A program made the translations under genes and the position numbers. The notes under the pieces are model-generated. The model had not been told where the DNA came from, ran no database searches, and saw only the letters and a program-made list of their open reading frames with translations. DNA of 64,000 nt from Nocardia aurantia (GTDB taxonomy: Bacteria > Actinomycetota > Actinomycetes > Mycobacteriales > Mycobacteriaceae): positions 478,052 to 542,051 of the forward strand of contig NZ_WEGI01000004.1 of assembly GCF_009604425.1 (NCBI RefSeq). Direction: 5' to 3'. Positions within the stretch are counted from its first letter, which is position 1, and each line of letters opens with the position of its first letter. Of the stretch, positions 16,574-24,940 are shown one piece after another.

Positions 16574-17242
16574 CTAACCTGTTCGGAGCGCTTTCACGTC
16601 GGGCGCGCCGCGCGATGCGAACCATGCCTCCAGATCCGGGCCGTCCAGCGGTACGGCGGAGTCGACTCCGATGTCGACTGGCCCGATGAGCAGACCGGCG
16701 GCGCCATCGACATGCGCGTCCGCGATTCGCGCACCGGTCAGCCGAGTTCGTTCCAGCACGCAATTCCGCAGATCCGCATTGCGCAGATCTGCTCCGGAAA
16801 ACGTTGCCCGCATGAGACGTGCACCGCGTAGATCCGCGCCACGAAGGTCCGAATGACTGAAATCGGCCTGCTGCATATCTGCTCCCAGCAGCTTCGCTTC
16901 CTGCGCCCGGCATCCTCGGCCTTGGACCTTGCGGAGGTCGGCGCCGCTCAGATCGGCGCCGGCCAGCACCGCATCGGCCAGCCATGCTGTGTAGAGATCG
17001 GCACCGATCAGTAGTACCCGGTTCAGTCCGGCCTCGCTGAGTTCGGCACCGAGCAGGTCCAGGCCGGAGAGGTCAGCATCTGTGAAGTCGAGCCCCCGGC
17101 CATTGAGCAGCATTGCGGTGGTCTGTTCCGAAGCCGGATCGGCCGGCAGGCTTTCCAGATAATCGGCAATCGCCCGGCGCGCCCGCACGTCCACCGGCCA
17201 TCGGCGCACATTGTCCGGCGTACGCCCATAAGCAGTGGTCAT
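16574..17242 (-). CDS. pentapeptide-repeat protein, putative immunity protein
   Basis: A 222-residue protein. Residues 60-165 are built of A(D/N)LxX pentapeptides (ADLSG LDLLG AELSE, ADLSG ADLRK, SDLRG ADLRG ARLMR, ADLRN ADLRN). These form a right-handed quadrilateral beta-helix; some family members mimic DNA (MfpA/Qnr). The ATG lies 2 nt after the stop of the polymorphic toxin gene, the position normally taken by the immunity gene. I infer that it neutralises the toxin, perhaps by occupying a nuclease active site as a DNA mimic. An upstream start at 17269 would overlap the toxin gene and is less likely. Confidence 0.78.
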   Translation of the reverse strand: MTTAYGRTPDNVRRWPVDVRARRAIADYLESLPADPASEQTTAMLLNGRGLDFTDADLSGLDLLGAELSEAGLNRVLLIGADLYTAWLADAVLAGADLSGADLRKVQGRGCRAQEAKLLGADMQQADFSHSDLRGADLRGARLMRATFSGADLRNADLRNCVLERTRLTGARIADAHVDGAAGLLIGPVDIGVDSAVPLDGPDLEAWFASRGAPDVKALRTG

Positions 17243-17244
17243 CT

Positions 17245-18753
17245 CTACCAGAGCACCTTTCCTTGCCATTGCGGATTATTCGCGACAATTTCCTGCAAGC
17301 GCGCCTTCCGGTCGGCTGTCATGCCGCTTTCGTCGATCATAACGCCTTCTCCGGAAGCGATCGAATCGTTGACCATGTCAATGAATTCCTGATCGGACTG
17401 CGGATTGGATATCGGATTTCCCGCAACTTGTGGAGGTCGGTAGTCCGGAATGACATCCGGCGAGCTTTTCACATCCCAGCGCAGATTTGTCTCGGTGTCG
17501 ATGAATTCACCCTGATCTTCACCGTGCGGGCCCAGCGGGGCTCGTTCGAGGGGCCCCACCCTACCCGCGTTCTCGTTGGCCAGCCCGACCTCGGCTTCTC
17601 TCCTCGATTGCGGACTGATTTTTCCGTTCTTCGCCGGATCCTTCGCGAGTTCTTCCACCCGCTGCTGATAGTCGGGGGTTCCGGGCGTATTGCTCGAATT
17701 CGCAGGACCGGCGTGCGTACGGTCGTCGTCGAGGCTGTCGATTGCGACTTTGAGGGCGAGGATGGTGGCGAGGGCGCCGGTCACGGTTTTGATGTTCTTG
17801 GCGGCGTTGAAGGCTTCGATCACGCCGACCGCACCGCGTCCGAGTCGGCCGAGCAAGCCCAAAATCCGAATGAGTTTGGTGCCTTCGTAGGCGGTGCGGA
17901 CAGCGTTGACGGTGTTCGCGATGATCGTGGCGATTCCGCCTCCGGCCGCAGCCGCGCCGGCGCCGAAGGTGAAGACCGCAGCGACGATCCCGACCGCGGC
18001 GGTGACAGCGATCCCGATCACAGCGGTCGAGACGATACCGCTGATCGCCGAGCGAACCTCGCCGGTCCCGGCGGCATAATCGGAAACCGCAGTACTGATC
18101 GACAGGCTGGACGCGGCGACGTCGGTAGCAGCTCCGCGCAGGGTACCCAACTGCTCGAGCAGTGTGTCCTTGTGCGGATCGCTGATCGAGTCGAACAAGC
18201 CGATCACGGTCTGAATGTCGGCGGCGGCCTCGGTTACAGCATTGTTGTGCGCGAAAGCATTCCAGGCGAGCGCCGCGGTGTCGAGCAAGCGGATATTGCC
18301 GTTGGGCAGGCCACCCAGTTCGTCCTGGATTTTGTCGAGGAACTTCTCGTAGACGCCACTGTCGCCACCGTCGCGATCAACACCGGGGCCATTACCGGCA
18401 CTGGATGCGGGCATATCCATCTCGGTGTCGTAGTAAAGTTCGGATTCGGTCGGCTTGTCCGGCATGTGGTCGGGATGCTGACTGACCGCATAGTTCCAGC
18501 CGAACGCATTCAGCACGTCCCCGTATTTCACCAGCGCATTGACCAGGGCGGCTACCGCACGAAAATGGTCGGCGGCAATCACGTCGTATTCGGCGGCCCA
18601 CTGCAGACATCCCGGCGCATCGCCGGCCATACCCTTGCACTCCCGCACCAGGACGGATTCCAGCGGCCCGAACGCCAGCGACAACCGGTCAGCCAGATCG
18701 TGGCAGTGCCTACCAGCGGCGTACAGGGTGCTCCACTGCAGTTCGATCGCCAC
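17245..18753 (-). CDS. type VII secreted polymorphic toxin, nuclease-like C-terminus
   Basis: A 502-residue protein. Residues 1-110 form a helical WXG100/LXG-like region, 110-245 a second helical stretch, and 250-300 a Gly/Ala/Val-rich hydrophobic segment. The C-terminal 146 residues (from 357) are a compact domain with conserved-looking acidic and basic residues: REAEVGLANE (386-391), FIDTE (417-421) and WDVKSS (426-431). That pattern fits a PD-(D/E)XK nuclease fold with Lys429. It sits directly after two WXG100-like genes and before a putative immunity gene. AT-rich codons contrast with the neighbours and suggest horizontal gain. The nuclease assignment is an inference from motifs. Confidence 0.72.
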   Translation of the reverse strand: MAIELQWSTLYAAGRHCHDLADRLSLAFGPLESVLVRECKGMAGDAPGCLQWAAEYDVIAADHFRAVAALVNALVKYGDVLNAFGWNYAVSQHPDHMPDKPTESELYYDTEMDMPASSAGNGPGVDRDGGDSGVYEKFLDKIQDELGGLPNGNIRLLDTAALAWNAFAHNNAVTEAAADIQTVIGLFDSISDPHKDTLLEQLGTLRGAATDVAASSLSISTAVSDYAAGTGEVRSAISGIVSTAVIGIAVTAAVGIVAAVFTFGAGAAAAGGGIATIIANTVNAVRTAYEGTKLIRILGLLGRLGRGAVGVIEAFNAAKNIKTVTGALATILALKVAIDSLDDDRTHAGPANSSNTPGTPDYQQRVEELAKDPAKNGKISPQSRREAEVGLANENAGRVGPLERAPLGPHGEDQGEFIDTETNLRWDVKSSPDVIPDYRPPQVAGNPISNPQSDQEFIDMVNDSIASGEGVMIDESGMTADRKARLQEIVANNPQWQGKVLW

Positions 18754-18756
18754 CCA

Positions 18757-19056
18757 TCACCGCCCGCCGAGCATACGACCGTTGAGTTCGACTGCCCGCC
18801 GCACCTTCTCGTGCGCCAGTCGTGCCGCTTCGTGTGCCGTCTGCACTCCTTCGGCGAAGTCACGAGCATCGGTCGCCCAGCGTCGATGCGCATTCTGATA
18901 CGCCTCGGCGGCGTCCGAATTCCATACGCCCGGACCGAAACTCGCGACCGCGTTGTCGATCGCGTCGAGCTTCTCCGTGATGAACCCCGCCAAGCCGGAC
19001 AACCGCGCGACGATGTCGTCGAGGCGCTCGAGGTCGACTCGCAACCCGTCATCCAT
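18757..19056 (-). CDS. WXG100-like protein
   Basis: A 99-residue helical-hairpin protein of the ESAT-6/WXG100 type. The turn is VWNSDAAEAY (W-x-S in place of W-x-G), between two amphipathic helices (residues 4-38 and 50-90). It starts 8 nt after the stop of a second WXG100 gene and ends 3 nt before the toxin gene. In LXG-type modules such small proteins act as targeting chaperones that bind the toxin N-terminus for ESX/T7SS export; that role is inferred here. Confidence 0.78.
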   Translation of the reverse strand: MDDGLRVDLERLDDIVARLSGLAGFITEKLDAIDNAVASFGPGVWNSDAAEAYQNAHRRWATDARDFAEGVQTAHEAARLAHEKVRRAVELNGRMLGGR

Positions 19057-19064
19057 CCCTGGCC

Positions 19065-19409
19065 CTACAGTTTCAGGCTGTTGAACTGTGTGGTGGACGT
19101 ATCCTCAGTCGACTCGTAGACGCCGGCAGCCCTGCGGAGCGCCTCCGCCAGATCGGTGAGCGCGGAGAGGATTTCGGCGCCACTGTCGCGTGTCTCGGTC
19201 CATCCCCGCGTGAACCGGGTCGCCGCCGGACCCGACCAGCCCGATTCCAGCAGCGACTTCACCTCGCCACTCACCGATTCCAACGCCGAACGCAATTCCG
19301 TCCCCGCCTGCGATATCAGTCGAGCCACCGCCCGAACCGCATCGGGCGCCACCTCGACCACACCACCGGAGTCACTCGACTCCGCGGCGTCCCCCTCGAC
19401 TTCGCCCAT
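19065..19409 (-). CDS. WXG100-family protein
   Basis: A 114-residue WXG100 protein. Helix 1 is AVRAVARLISQAGTELRSALESVSGEV, the turn motif is GWSGPAATRF, and helix 2 is ETRDSGAEILSALTDLAEALRRAAGVY. The tail YESTED matches the YxxxD/E secretion signal of T7SS substrates. The first 20 residues are acidic and serine-rich, an N-terminal extension. It is the first gene of the four-gene secreted-toxin module and probably pairs with the next WXG100-like protein as a heterodimer (inference). Confidence 0.85.
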   Translation of the reverse strand: MGEVEGDAAESSDSGGVVEVAPDAVRAVARLISQAGTELRSALESVSGEVKSLLESGWSGPAATRFTRGWTETRDSGAEILSALTDLAEALRRAAGVYESTEDTSTTQFNSLKL

Positions 19410-19880
19410 AACCGATAATTCAACCGGTACGGACGGACAGCGTCAATCGGGTCTGCCCCGAATCTGCTGCCGCGCTGACGGCCGATCGGGCCGGTGCGCG
19501 GATGGCGCCGGTGTGCGCGGCCGGTCCGGCGACGCCGGTCGACATGGCGAAGATCATAGTTCGAATCCGTGGCCTTCGTGGTCGTCGGCGGGCCGCGATT
19601 TCGGCGCTGACCTGGCTGTCTGCTCCCGGTAACCACACCTCGACATTCAGTTGCTTTCGGCAACTAATTGGTGGGATGCTGTTCTGAGACGGCCGAGCGG
19701 GTAGCTGTCGGGGCATCGCAGGACGGATGCCGAGAACCGCTCGCACGGCCGGGCGGACGTCGCGGTGATCCGACCTCCGGCGAGCACATCGTTGTGATTC
19801 GGCTCGCGCGAGCGTCGCCGCGATGCGCGTCCGCCCGCACCCCTGGACACTCCCAGCGCAACTAGGAAATCGAGGCTTAT
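19410..19880. other. gap with one regulatory palindrome
   Basis: About 470 bases between the divergent toxin module and the MFS exporter gene. Apart from the AGTTGC/GCAACT palindrome at 19649-19665, no gene or terminator is seen. Confidence 0.45.
19649..19665. promoter_or_regulatory. MarR-type operator
   Basis: AGTTGC-N5-GCAACT, a perfect 17-bp palindrome of the kind bound by actinobacterial MarR repressors of drug exporters. It lies 216 bp before the MFS start, so it implies a long mRNA leader. The MarR gene at 22340 is the candidate regulator (inference). Confidence 0.6.
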
Positions 19881-22343
19881 ATGGCAGTGGTAGCACCGGC
19901 CCGGACGACGGTGACGGCACCCGATCCGGGTGTCGCGATGTCCCATCGGCAGATCATGGAGGCCCTGTCCGGGCTGCTGCTCGGCCTGTTCGTGACGATC
20001 CTGTCGTCCACCATCGTGTCGAACGCGCTGCCGACGATCATCGCCGATCTGCACGCCAGCCAGACCACATACACCTGGGTGATCACCGGGACGCTGCTCT
20101 CGATGACGGTCACCACCCCGATCTGGGGCAAGCTCGCCGACCTGGTCAGCAAGAAGCTGCTGATCCAGATCGCGCTGGCGATCTTCGTCATCGGCTCGGC
20201 TATCGCCGGTCAGGCGCACAATCCCGCGATGCTCATCGCGGCCCGGGTCGTGCAGGGGCTCGGTGCCGGCGGGCTCAGCGCCCTGGTTCAGGTGATCATG
20301 GCGGTGATGATCTCGCCACGCGAGCGAGGCCGCTACTCCGGCTATATGGGCGCGGTCTTCGCGCTGGCCACGGTCGGCGGTCCGCTCATCGGCGGTGTCA
20401 TCGTCGACACCTCCTGGCTGGGCTGGCGGTGGTGTTTCTATGTGGGCGTTCCGTTCGCCGTGCTCGCGCTGATCGTCCTGCAGAAGACCCTGCACCTGCC
20501 CGTCACCAAGCGGAAGGTGAAGATCGACTGGCTCGGCGCGACGCTGGTCTCCGGCGCGGCCGCCCTGCTGTTGCTCTGGGTGTCGTTCGCGGGCAACAAG
20601 TACGACTGGCTGTCGTGGCAGACCGCCGCGATGCTCGGGGGCGCGCTCGTGCTGGCGCTGGCGTTCGTCCTGGCGGAGACCGTCGCGGCCGAGCCGATCG
20701 TGCCGCTGCGGCTGTTCCGGATCCGCACCCTGTCCCTGTCCACGCTGGCCAGCCTGTTCATCGGCGTCGCGATGTTCGGCGCGACGACCTTCCTCAGCCA
20801 GTACTTCCAGCTGGCCCGCGGCGACTCTCCGACGAAGGCGGGCCTCATGACGCTGCCGATGATCGCCGGCCTCGCCGTCGCCTCGACGATCTCCGGTCGC
20901 GTCGTGAGCAGCACGGGACGCTGGAAGAACATCCTCGTGCTCGGCGCCGTGCTGATGACCGCCGGTTACGGCCTGCTGGGCATGCTTCGTTACGACACCT
21001 CCTACTGGGAGGCCGCCGTCTACATGCTCTGCGTCGGGGCGGGCCTGGGCATGACCATGCAGAACCTCGTGCTGTGCGTGCAGAACCAGGTGCGGCCGCA
21101 GGAACTCGGCGTCGCCAGCTCGACCGTCTCGTTCTTCCGCTCGCTCGGCGGCGCGCTCGGTGTGTCGGCGCTCGGCGCGCTGCTGGGCACCAAGGTCACC
21201 GACTACATCCAGGACGGCCTCGGGCGCATCGGCGTGCACTCCGTCGGCGGCGGTGGCTCGATCCCGAAGCTGTCCGCCCTTCCGGCCCCGGTCCGCGCGG
21301 TCGTCCAGGACGCCTACGGTCACGGCATCGGCGATGTCTTCCTGGTCGTCACGCCGTGCGTGCTGATCGCGGTGATCGTGATCCTGTTCATCAAGGAGGT
21401 GCCGCTGCGCACGTCCAACAGCCAGGAACCGGTTCTCTCCGCGCCCGTGCCGGACGCGCCGGTGCACGGCCGGCACGCGCAGCGCCCGGGGGCACAGCCG
21501 GTCGTCACCGCCGCGCGCAACGAGGCGATGTCCGGTAGCCGGGTCACCGCACCGGCGTATGCCGCCGCCCCGGCGGGAGAGTCCTTGAACGGCAGCACGA
21601 TTCGCGGTTTCGTCCGCGACGGCGACATTCCGGTGCCCCGGGCCGCGCTCACGCTGATCGACGTCGACGGGCGCCAGGTCGGCCGGGCCACCACCGGCGA
21701 CGACGGGCGATACGTCCTGTCCGTTCCCGACGGCGGCACCTACGTACTGATCGCGGCGGCCGAAGATCACGACCCGCACGCGGCGACCGTCGTGGTCGAC
21801 AGCGGGCCGGTCGACTTCGACGTGGCGCTGACCGGTTCCGGTGGCCTCGCCGGAGTCGTCCGCGACGCCGACGGCACACCCATCGAAGGCGCGATGGTCG
21901 TCGTGACGGACGGACGTGGTGAGGTCGTGGTCGTCGGCACGACCGATGCCGACGGCGGCTTCTTCTTCCGCGGGGTGCCCACCGGCTTCTATACGCTCGC
22001 GGTCGGCGCCGCCACGTACCGGCCGAGCGCCGTGCCGGTCGAGGTCGGCAGCGGCCCGACCCACCACGAGGTCGCACTGCTGCACGGCAGGCGGGTCCAC
22101 GGCACGATCCGGGCCGACGGCCGCGGACCGGTCCCCGACGCACGTGTCGCGCTGTTCGACGCGGCGGGGAACATGGTCGGCACGACGACCACCGACCTCG
22201 ACGGCGAGTACGAGTTCACCGGCCTGCCGGACGGCCGATACACCGTCACGGCCAGCGGATATCCGATGGTGGCGAACGGAATCGACCTCACCGGCCAGGG
22301 TGACGACCCGCACGATCTGCGGCTCGGCCACCTCGCCGAATGA
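19881..22343 (+). CDS. DHA2-type MFS exporter with three C-terminal carboxypeptidase-regulatory-like domains
   Basis: An 820-residue protein. Residues 25-520 are a 14-helix DHA2-type MFS exporter (VTILSSTIVSNALPTIIADL in helix 1, WGKLADL motif A, GLGAGGLSALVQVIMA motif C-like). From about residue 567 there are three beta-sandwich repeats of about 80 residues, each with a core like VRDxDGTPxxGAxVxVxD and DGxYxFxGLPxGxYTL (CarboxypepD_reg / Cna-B-like). Such tails are known on actinobacterial exporters but their role is unclear. ATG with GAGG upstream. The stop overlaps the MarR start by ATGA, so the exporter and repressor are coupled. Confidence 0.9.
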   Translation: MAVVAPARTTVTAPDPGVAMSHRQIMEALSGLLLGLFVTILSSTIVSNALPTIIADLHASQTTYTWVITGTLLSMTVTTPIWGKLADLVSKKLLIQIALAIFVIGSAIAGQAHNPAMLIAARVVQGLGAGGLSALVQVIMAVMISPRERGRYSGYMGAVFALATVGGPLIGGVIVDTSWLGWRWCFYVGVPFAVLALIVLQKTLHLPVTKRKVKIDWLGATLVSGAAALLLLWVSFAGNKYDWLSWQTAAMLGGALVLALAFVLAETVAAEPIVPLRLFRIRTLSLSTLASLFIGVAMFGATTFLSQYFQLARGDSPTKAGLMTLPMIAGLAVASTISGRVVSSTGRWKNILVLGAVLMTAGYGLLGMLRYDTSYWEAAVYMLCVGAGLGMTMQNLVLCVQNQVRPQELGVASSTVSFFRSLGGALGVSALGALLGTKVTDYIQDGLGRIGVHSVGGGGSIPKLSALPAPVRAVVQDAYGHGIGDVFLVVTPCVLIAVIVILFIKEVPLRTSNSQEPVLSAPVPDAPVHGRHAQRPGAQPVVTAARNEAMSGSRVTAPAYAAAPAGESLNGSTIRGFVRDGDIPVPRAALTLIDVDGRQVGRATTGDDGRYVLSVPDGGTYVLIAAAEDHDPHAATVVVDSGPVDFDVALTGSGGLAGVVRDADGTPIEGAMVVVTDGRGEVVVVGTTDADGGFFFRGVPTGFYTLAVGAATYRPSAVPVEVGSGPTHHEVALLHGRRVHGTIRADGRGPVPDARVALFDAAGNMVGTTTTDLDGEYEFTGLPDGRYTVTASGYPMVANGIDLTGQGDDPHDLRLGHLAE

Positions 22344-22816
22344 CACGGGTCATGGGCACCACCGCCGCCGAACACGAGGCGTACCGGGCGGTCGAGCACG
22401 AACTGGGCGTGCTCTTCCGCCGGGCGCGGGCGCTGTCCGCCGAGGTGGCCCGGGAGGTGCACCCGGAGCTCGAACCCGGCGCGTACGGGCTGCTCATCGG
22501 CACGTACGACTGCGCCCGCTCGCGGCCCAGCGATCTGGCCGAGCACTTCGGTGTCGGCAAGGCCACCATCAGCCGGCAGGCGAAGGTGCTGGAACAGCTC
22601 GGGCTGATCGAGCGCCGGCCCGACCCCGACGACGGTCGCGCCCACCTGCTGGTCCTCACGGACGAGGGACGCCGCCGGGTGGAGACCGCCCGCACAGCCC
22701 GGCAGGAACGCTTCCACGCGATGCTCCGAACCTGGTCGGTGGAGGATGTCCGCATGCTGGGCGGGATGCTCGCCCGGTTCAACGACCTTGCCGAGGGCAG
22801 GGCGGATCGCCGCTGA
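22340..22816 (+). CDS. MarR-family regulator
   Basis: A 158-residue winged-helix repressor. The recognition region reads RPSDLAEHFGVGKATISRQAKVLEQLGLIERRPDPDDGRAHLLVLTDEG, the standard MarR core. Its ATG overlaps the stop of the MFS exporter gene by 4 nt, so both are made from one mRNA. It most likely represses its own operon through the palindrome at 19649-19665 and is relieved by an exporter substrate (inference). Confidence 0.9.
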   Translation: MTRVMGTTAAEHEAYRAVEHELGVLFRRARALSAEVAREVHPELEPGAYGLLIGTYDCARSRPSDLAEHFGVGKATISRQAKVLEQLGLIERRPDPDDGRAHLLVLTDEGRRRVETARTARQERFHAMLRTWSVEDVRMLGGMLARFNDLAEGRADRR

Positions 22817-22823
22817 GGACGGT

Positions 22824-23174
22824 TCAGAATTGGCGTCGATCCGGCTGGTGGTGGGGTTGACCGATCGGCCGTAGTTCCGACTCCTTGGCAATGGATCGGG
22901 CCATCTCGCCGTTTTCTCGGTAAATGACGATCCCATACCAGTCTCGGTTCGTGTCCCCGCCACCAGACCAGCACGGCACCCCACCGAACACCGTCAACGC
23001 TTGCCGACTTGGATCGAACGGTCTTTCCGGCTCGGTCGAGGTCCAATCCTGACCGGGGACAACGGTTCTCCCGACATCATTCACCCATGGGGGCGGGCCT
23101 TCGAGCGCAGGCGACCGCTGCCACGGCGATCGCAGCGATAGGCCGAAAGGTGTGCGGATCGGTCGCAATCCCAT
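22824..23174 (-). CDS. hypothetical protein
   Basis: A 116-residue frame, convergent with the MarR gene. The middle part (PGQDWTSTEPERPFDPSRQALTVFGGVPCWSGGGDTNRDWYGIVIYRENGEMAR) has natural protein character, with many aromatic residues and few rare codons. The N-terminal 30 residues are basic and less convincing. A GTG at about 23082 (NDVGRTVVPGQDW) could be the true start, but neither start has a good ribosome site. No family is recognised. It may be a fragment of a larger gene. Confidence 0.42.
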   Translation of the reverse strand: MGLRPIRTPFGLSLRSPWQRSPALEGPPPWVNDVGRTVVPGQDWTSTEPERPFDPSRQALTVFGGVPCWSGGGDTNRDWYGIVIYRENGEMARSIAKESELRPIGQPHHQPDRRQF

Positions 23175-23336
23175 CGTGCAAGCCTAATGATTCCGCCTTC
23201 TGCAGCGCAGCTTTCGCGCACCAGGTGACGGTCTGTCAGGCGCGCAGCACGGTTACCGTCCGGCTGGATGGTGTGATCGCAGTGGAGAATTCGGTGCGTT
23301 CGGCGATGGGCGGCGCGGTGGGGCGGCGGTCGAAGA

Positions 23337-24806
23337 TCACGAGGAGGCCGGTGTCCAGCCGAGGCGGTCGAGGTAGCCGTCGAGTTGATGGAGGCCCTCA
23401 TCGGTCGGGTCGGTGTACCCGCTGCGGCGGACCTTGATTTCGATGGCTTCGCGTTGGACTTCGCGTTTGCCCTCGGTGTCGACGTACGGCTGGCGGATCA
23501 GCAGGTCGATGCGGCCGCGGCCGAGGCCGTATTCGCGGTCGACGAAGCCGCCACCGTTGATGATTCGGTGCAGGTATGCCATGAGGACCAGTTGGGGCGC
23601 GACTTCGTGGTAAGCCTGTTTGCTGGTGAGGATTTCGCCGTGCTCGATCCAGAAGCGGGTGAATTCGCGGAGCAGGCGCGGGAAGTCGAGACGGCCGTCG
23701 GGAAATCGGAAGCTCGCGGGTGTGGCGGTGACATTGTCTTCGATTCCGGTGCCGAGGACTCGGACGATGACCTCGTTGTAGATCGGGTTGGCGATGCGGA
23801 CGGATTTGTCGTCGGCGATCAGCCCGAGATCGCGGAGGTAGGAGACCGCGTCGTCGAAGGTGGAATCCGGGTCGATCAGGGTGCCCGCGATCAGCGGTTC
23901 GATCACGTGCTGTACCCGGGGCTCGTTCAATCTGGCGACCAGGGAGTCCAGATGTGTGGCGCGGGCGAGGATCAGGCGTTCCTTGGCTTCGTCGATGTGA
24001 TCGTCGGTGATCGTGGTGCGTATCTTCATTCTCCGGATGACCTCCGAGGCGAGCGCGTTGACCAGCCAGGGTTGACCTGCGGAGTAGTGGTAGGCGAGAT
24101 CGACTGCGCGGGTCGTGAATTCCTGTCCGGTCTCGGCGGTGTGCTGGGCATACAGCGTGCGGACCTCGGTCTCGTCGAAGTCGGCGAGGCGGATCGAGGC
24201 GACCGTGATGTTGAACGGGTGGGAGGTGAGGCGGTTTCTGTCGTCGCCGGTGGCGGTCTGGTGGTCGGTGACATCGCGCAGTCCGCACAATGCGATGGAG
24301 TGCACGAAACGAGCTCTGTCGGCGGTGTAGCCGTCCCGCAACTGTCGCAGCACGCTGATCAGGCTTCTGCCCTGTAGTGCATCTATTTCGTCGAAGAACA
24401 AGACGAGCGGGCGTGGGCACCGCGCCGCCCATTTCGACAGGCCTGCGACCAGGCGTCCGCCGGACTCGGCATCGGGCCAGTGGTCCGGCGGCTGCGCGTC
24501 GGCGGGCAGTGCCCATCGGGCCGCTGATCTGATGCTGTCGAGCACCAGCTTCTCGACGGCTGGAAAGTCTTCGCGCAGGGGTTCCGCGGTTTCACACGAG
24601 AACCGCAGTGCCGCATAGGTTCCCTCGGCAGTCAGTTGTGTCGCCAGCGCGTCGAGGCTGGTGGTCTTCCCGCTCTGCCGCGGCGCGTGGAGCACGAAAT
24701 ACTCACCGTAGGTGATGTATTCGCGTGCATCGGGAATGCGTTCGGTGGCCGAGAGCATGTAATGCAGGTGTGGGTGACACGGTCCGGCGGTGTTGAACGT
24801 CTTCAC
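23337..24806 (-). CDS. AAA-like ATPase fused to a PD-(D/E)XK nuclease-like domain
   Basis: A 489-residue protein. The GTG at 24806 gives the family N-terminus KTFNTAGPCHPHLHYMLSATERIP. Walker A is APRQSGKTTS near residue 50, Walker B is LVLFFDEIDAL, and a STAND/Orc-like helical region follows. The C-terminal 100 residues contain GRGRIDLLIRQP and EAIEIKVRR, the D...ExK arrangement of a PD-(D/E)XK fold. These ATPase-nuclease proteins (AAA_35-like) are widespread, often near mobile or defence genes, and have no proven function. The ribosome site is GAGGGG only 2 nt from the start. Upstream lies an unrelated surface-protein gene. Confidence 0.78.
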   Translation of the reverse strand: MKTFNTAGPCHPHLHYMLSATERIPDAREYITYGEYFVLHAPRQSGKTTSLDALATQLTAEGTYAALRFSCETAEPLREDFPAVEKLVLDSIRSAARWALPADAQPPDHWPDAESGGRLVAGLSKWAARCPRPLVLFFDEIDALQGRSLISVLRQLRDGYTADRARFVHSIALCGLRDVTDHQTATGDDRNRLTSHPFNITVASIRLADFDETEVRTLYAQHTAETGQEFTTRAVDLAYHYSAGQPWLVNALASEVIRRMKIRTTITDDHIDEAKERLILARATHLDSLVARLNEPRVQHVIEPLIAGTLIDPDSTFDDAVSYLRDLGLIADDKSVRIANPIYNEVIVRVLGTGIEDNVTATPASFRFPDGRLDFPRLLREFTRFWIEHGEILTSKQAYHEVAPQLVLMAYLHRIINGGGFVDREYGLGRGRIDLLIRQPYVDTEGKREVQREAIEIKVRRSGYTDPTDEGLHQLDGYLDRLGWTPASS

Positions 24807-24940
24807 TGCCCCTCGCTGCAAACGTCGCCAGCAGGCCCGGTGCGGACCCCAGCGCAGCATACTGTCGGGCGCTCGGCCCGATCCTCGGTCATCACGATGG
24901 CGGGTGACGCCCTCGGCCCGGCCGGCCGGTAATGCGTCGA

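Noticed and set aside
19647..22346. An 899-codon open frame on the minus strand
   Set aside because: Antisense of the MFS exporter; the product is charged, repetitive and lacks protein character. High GC creates such frames.
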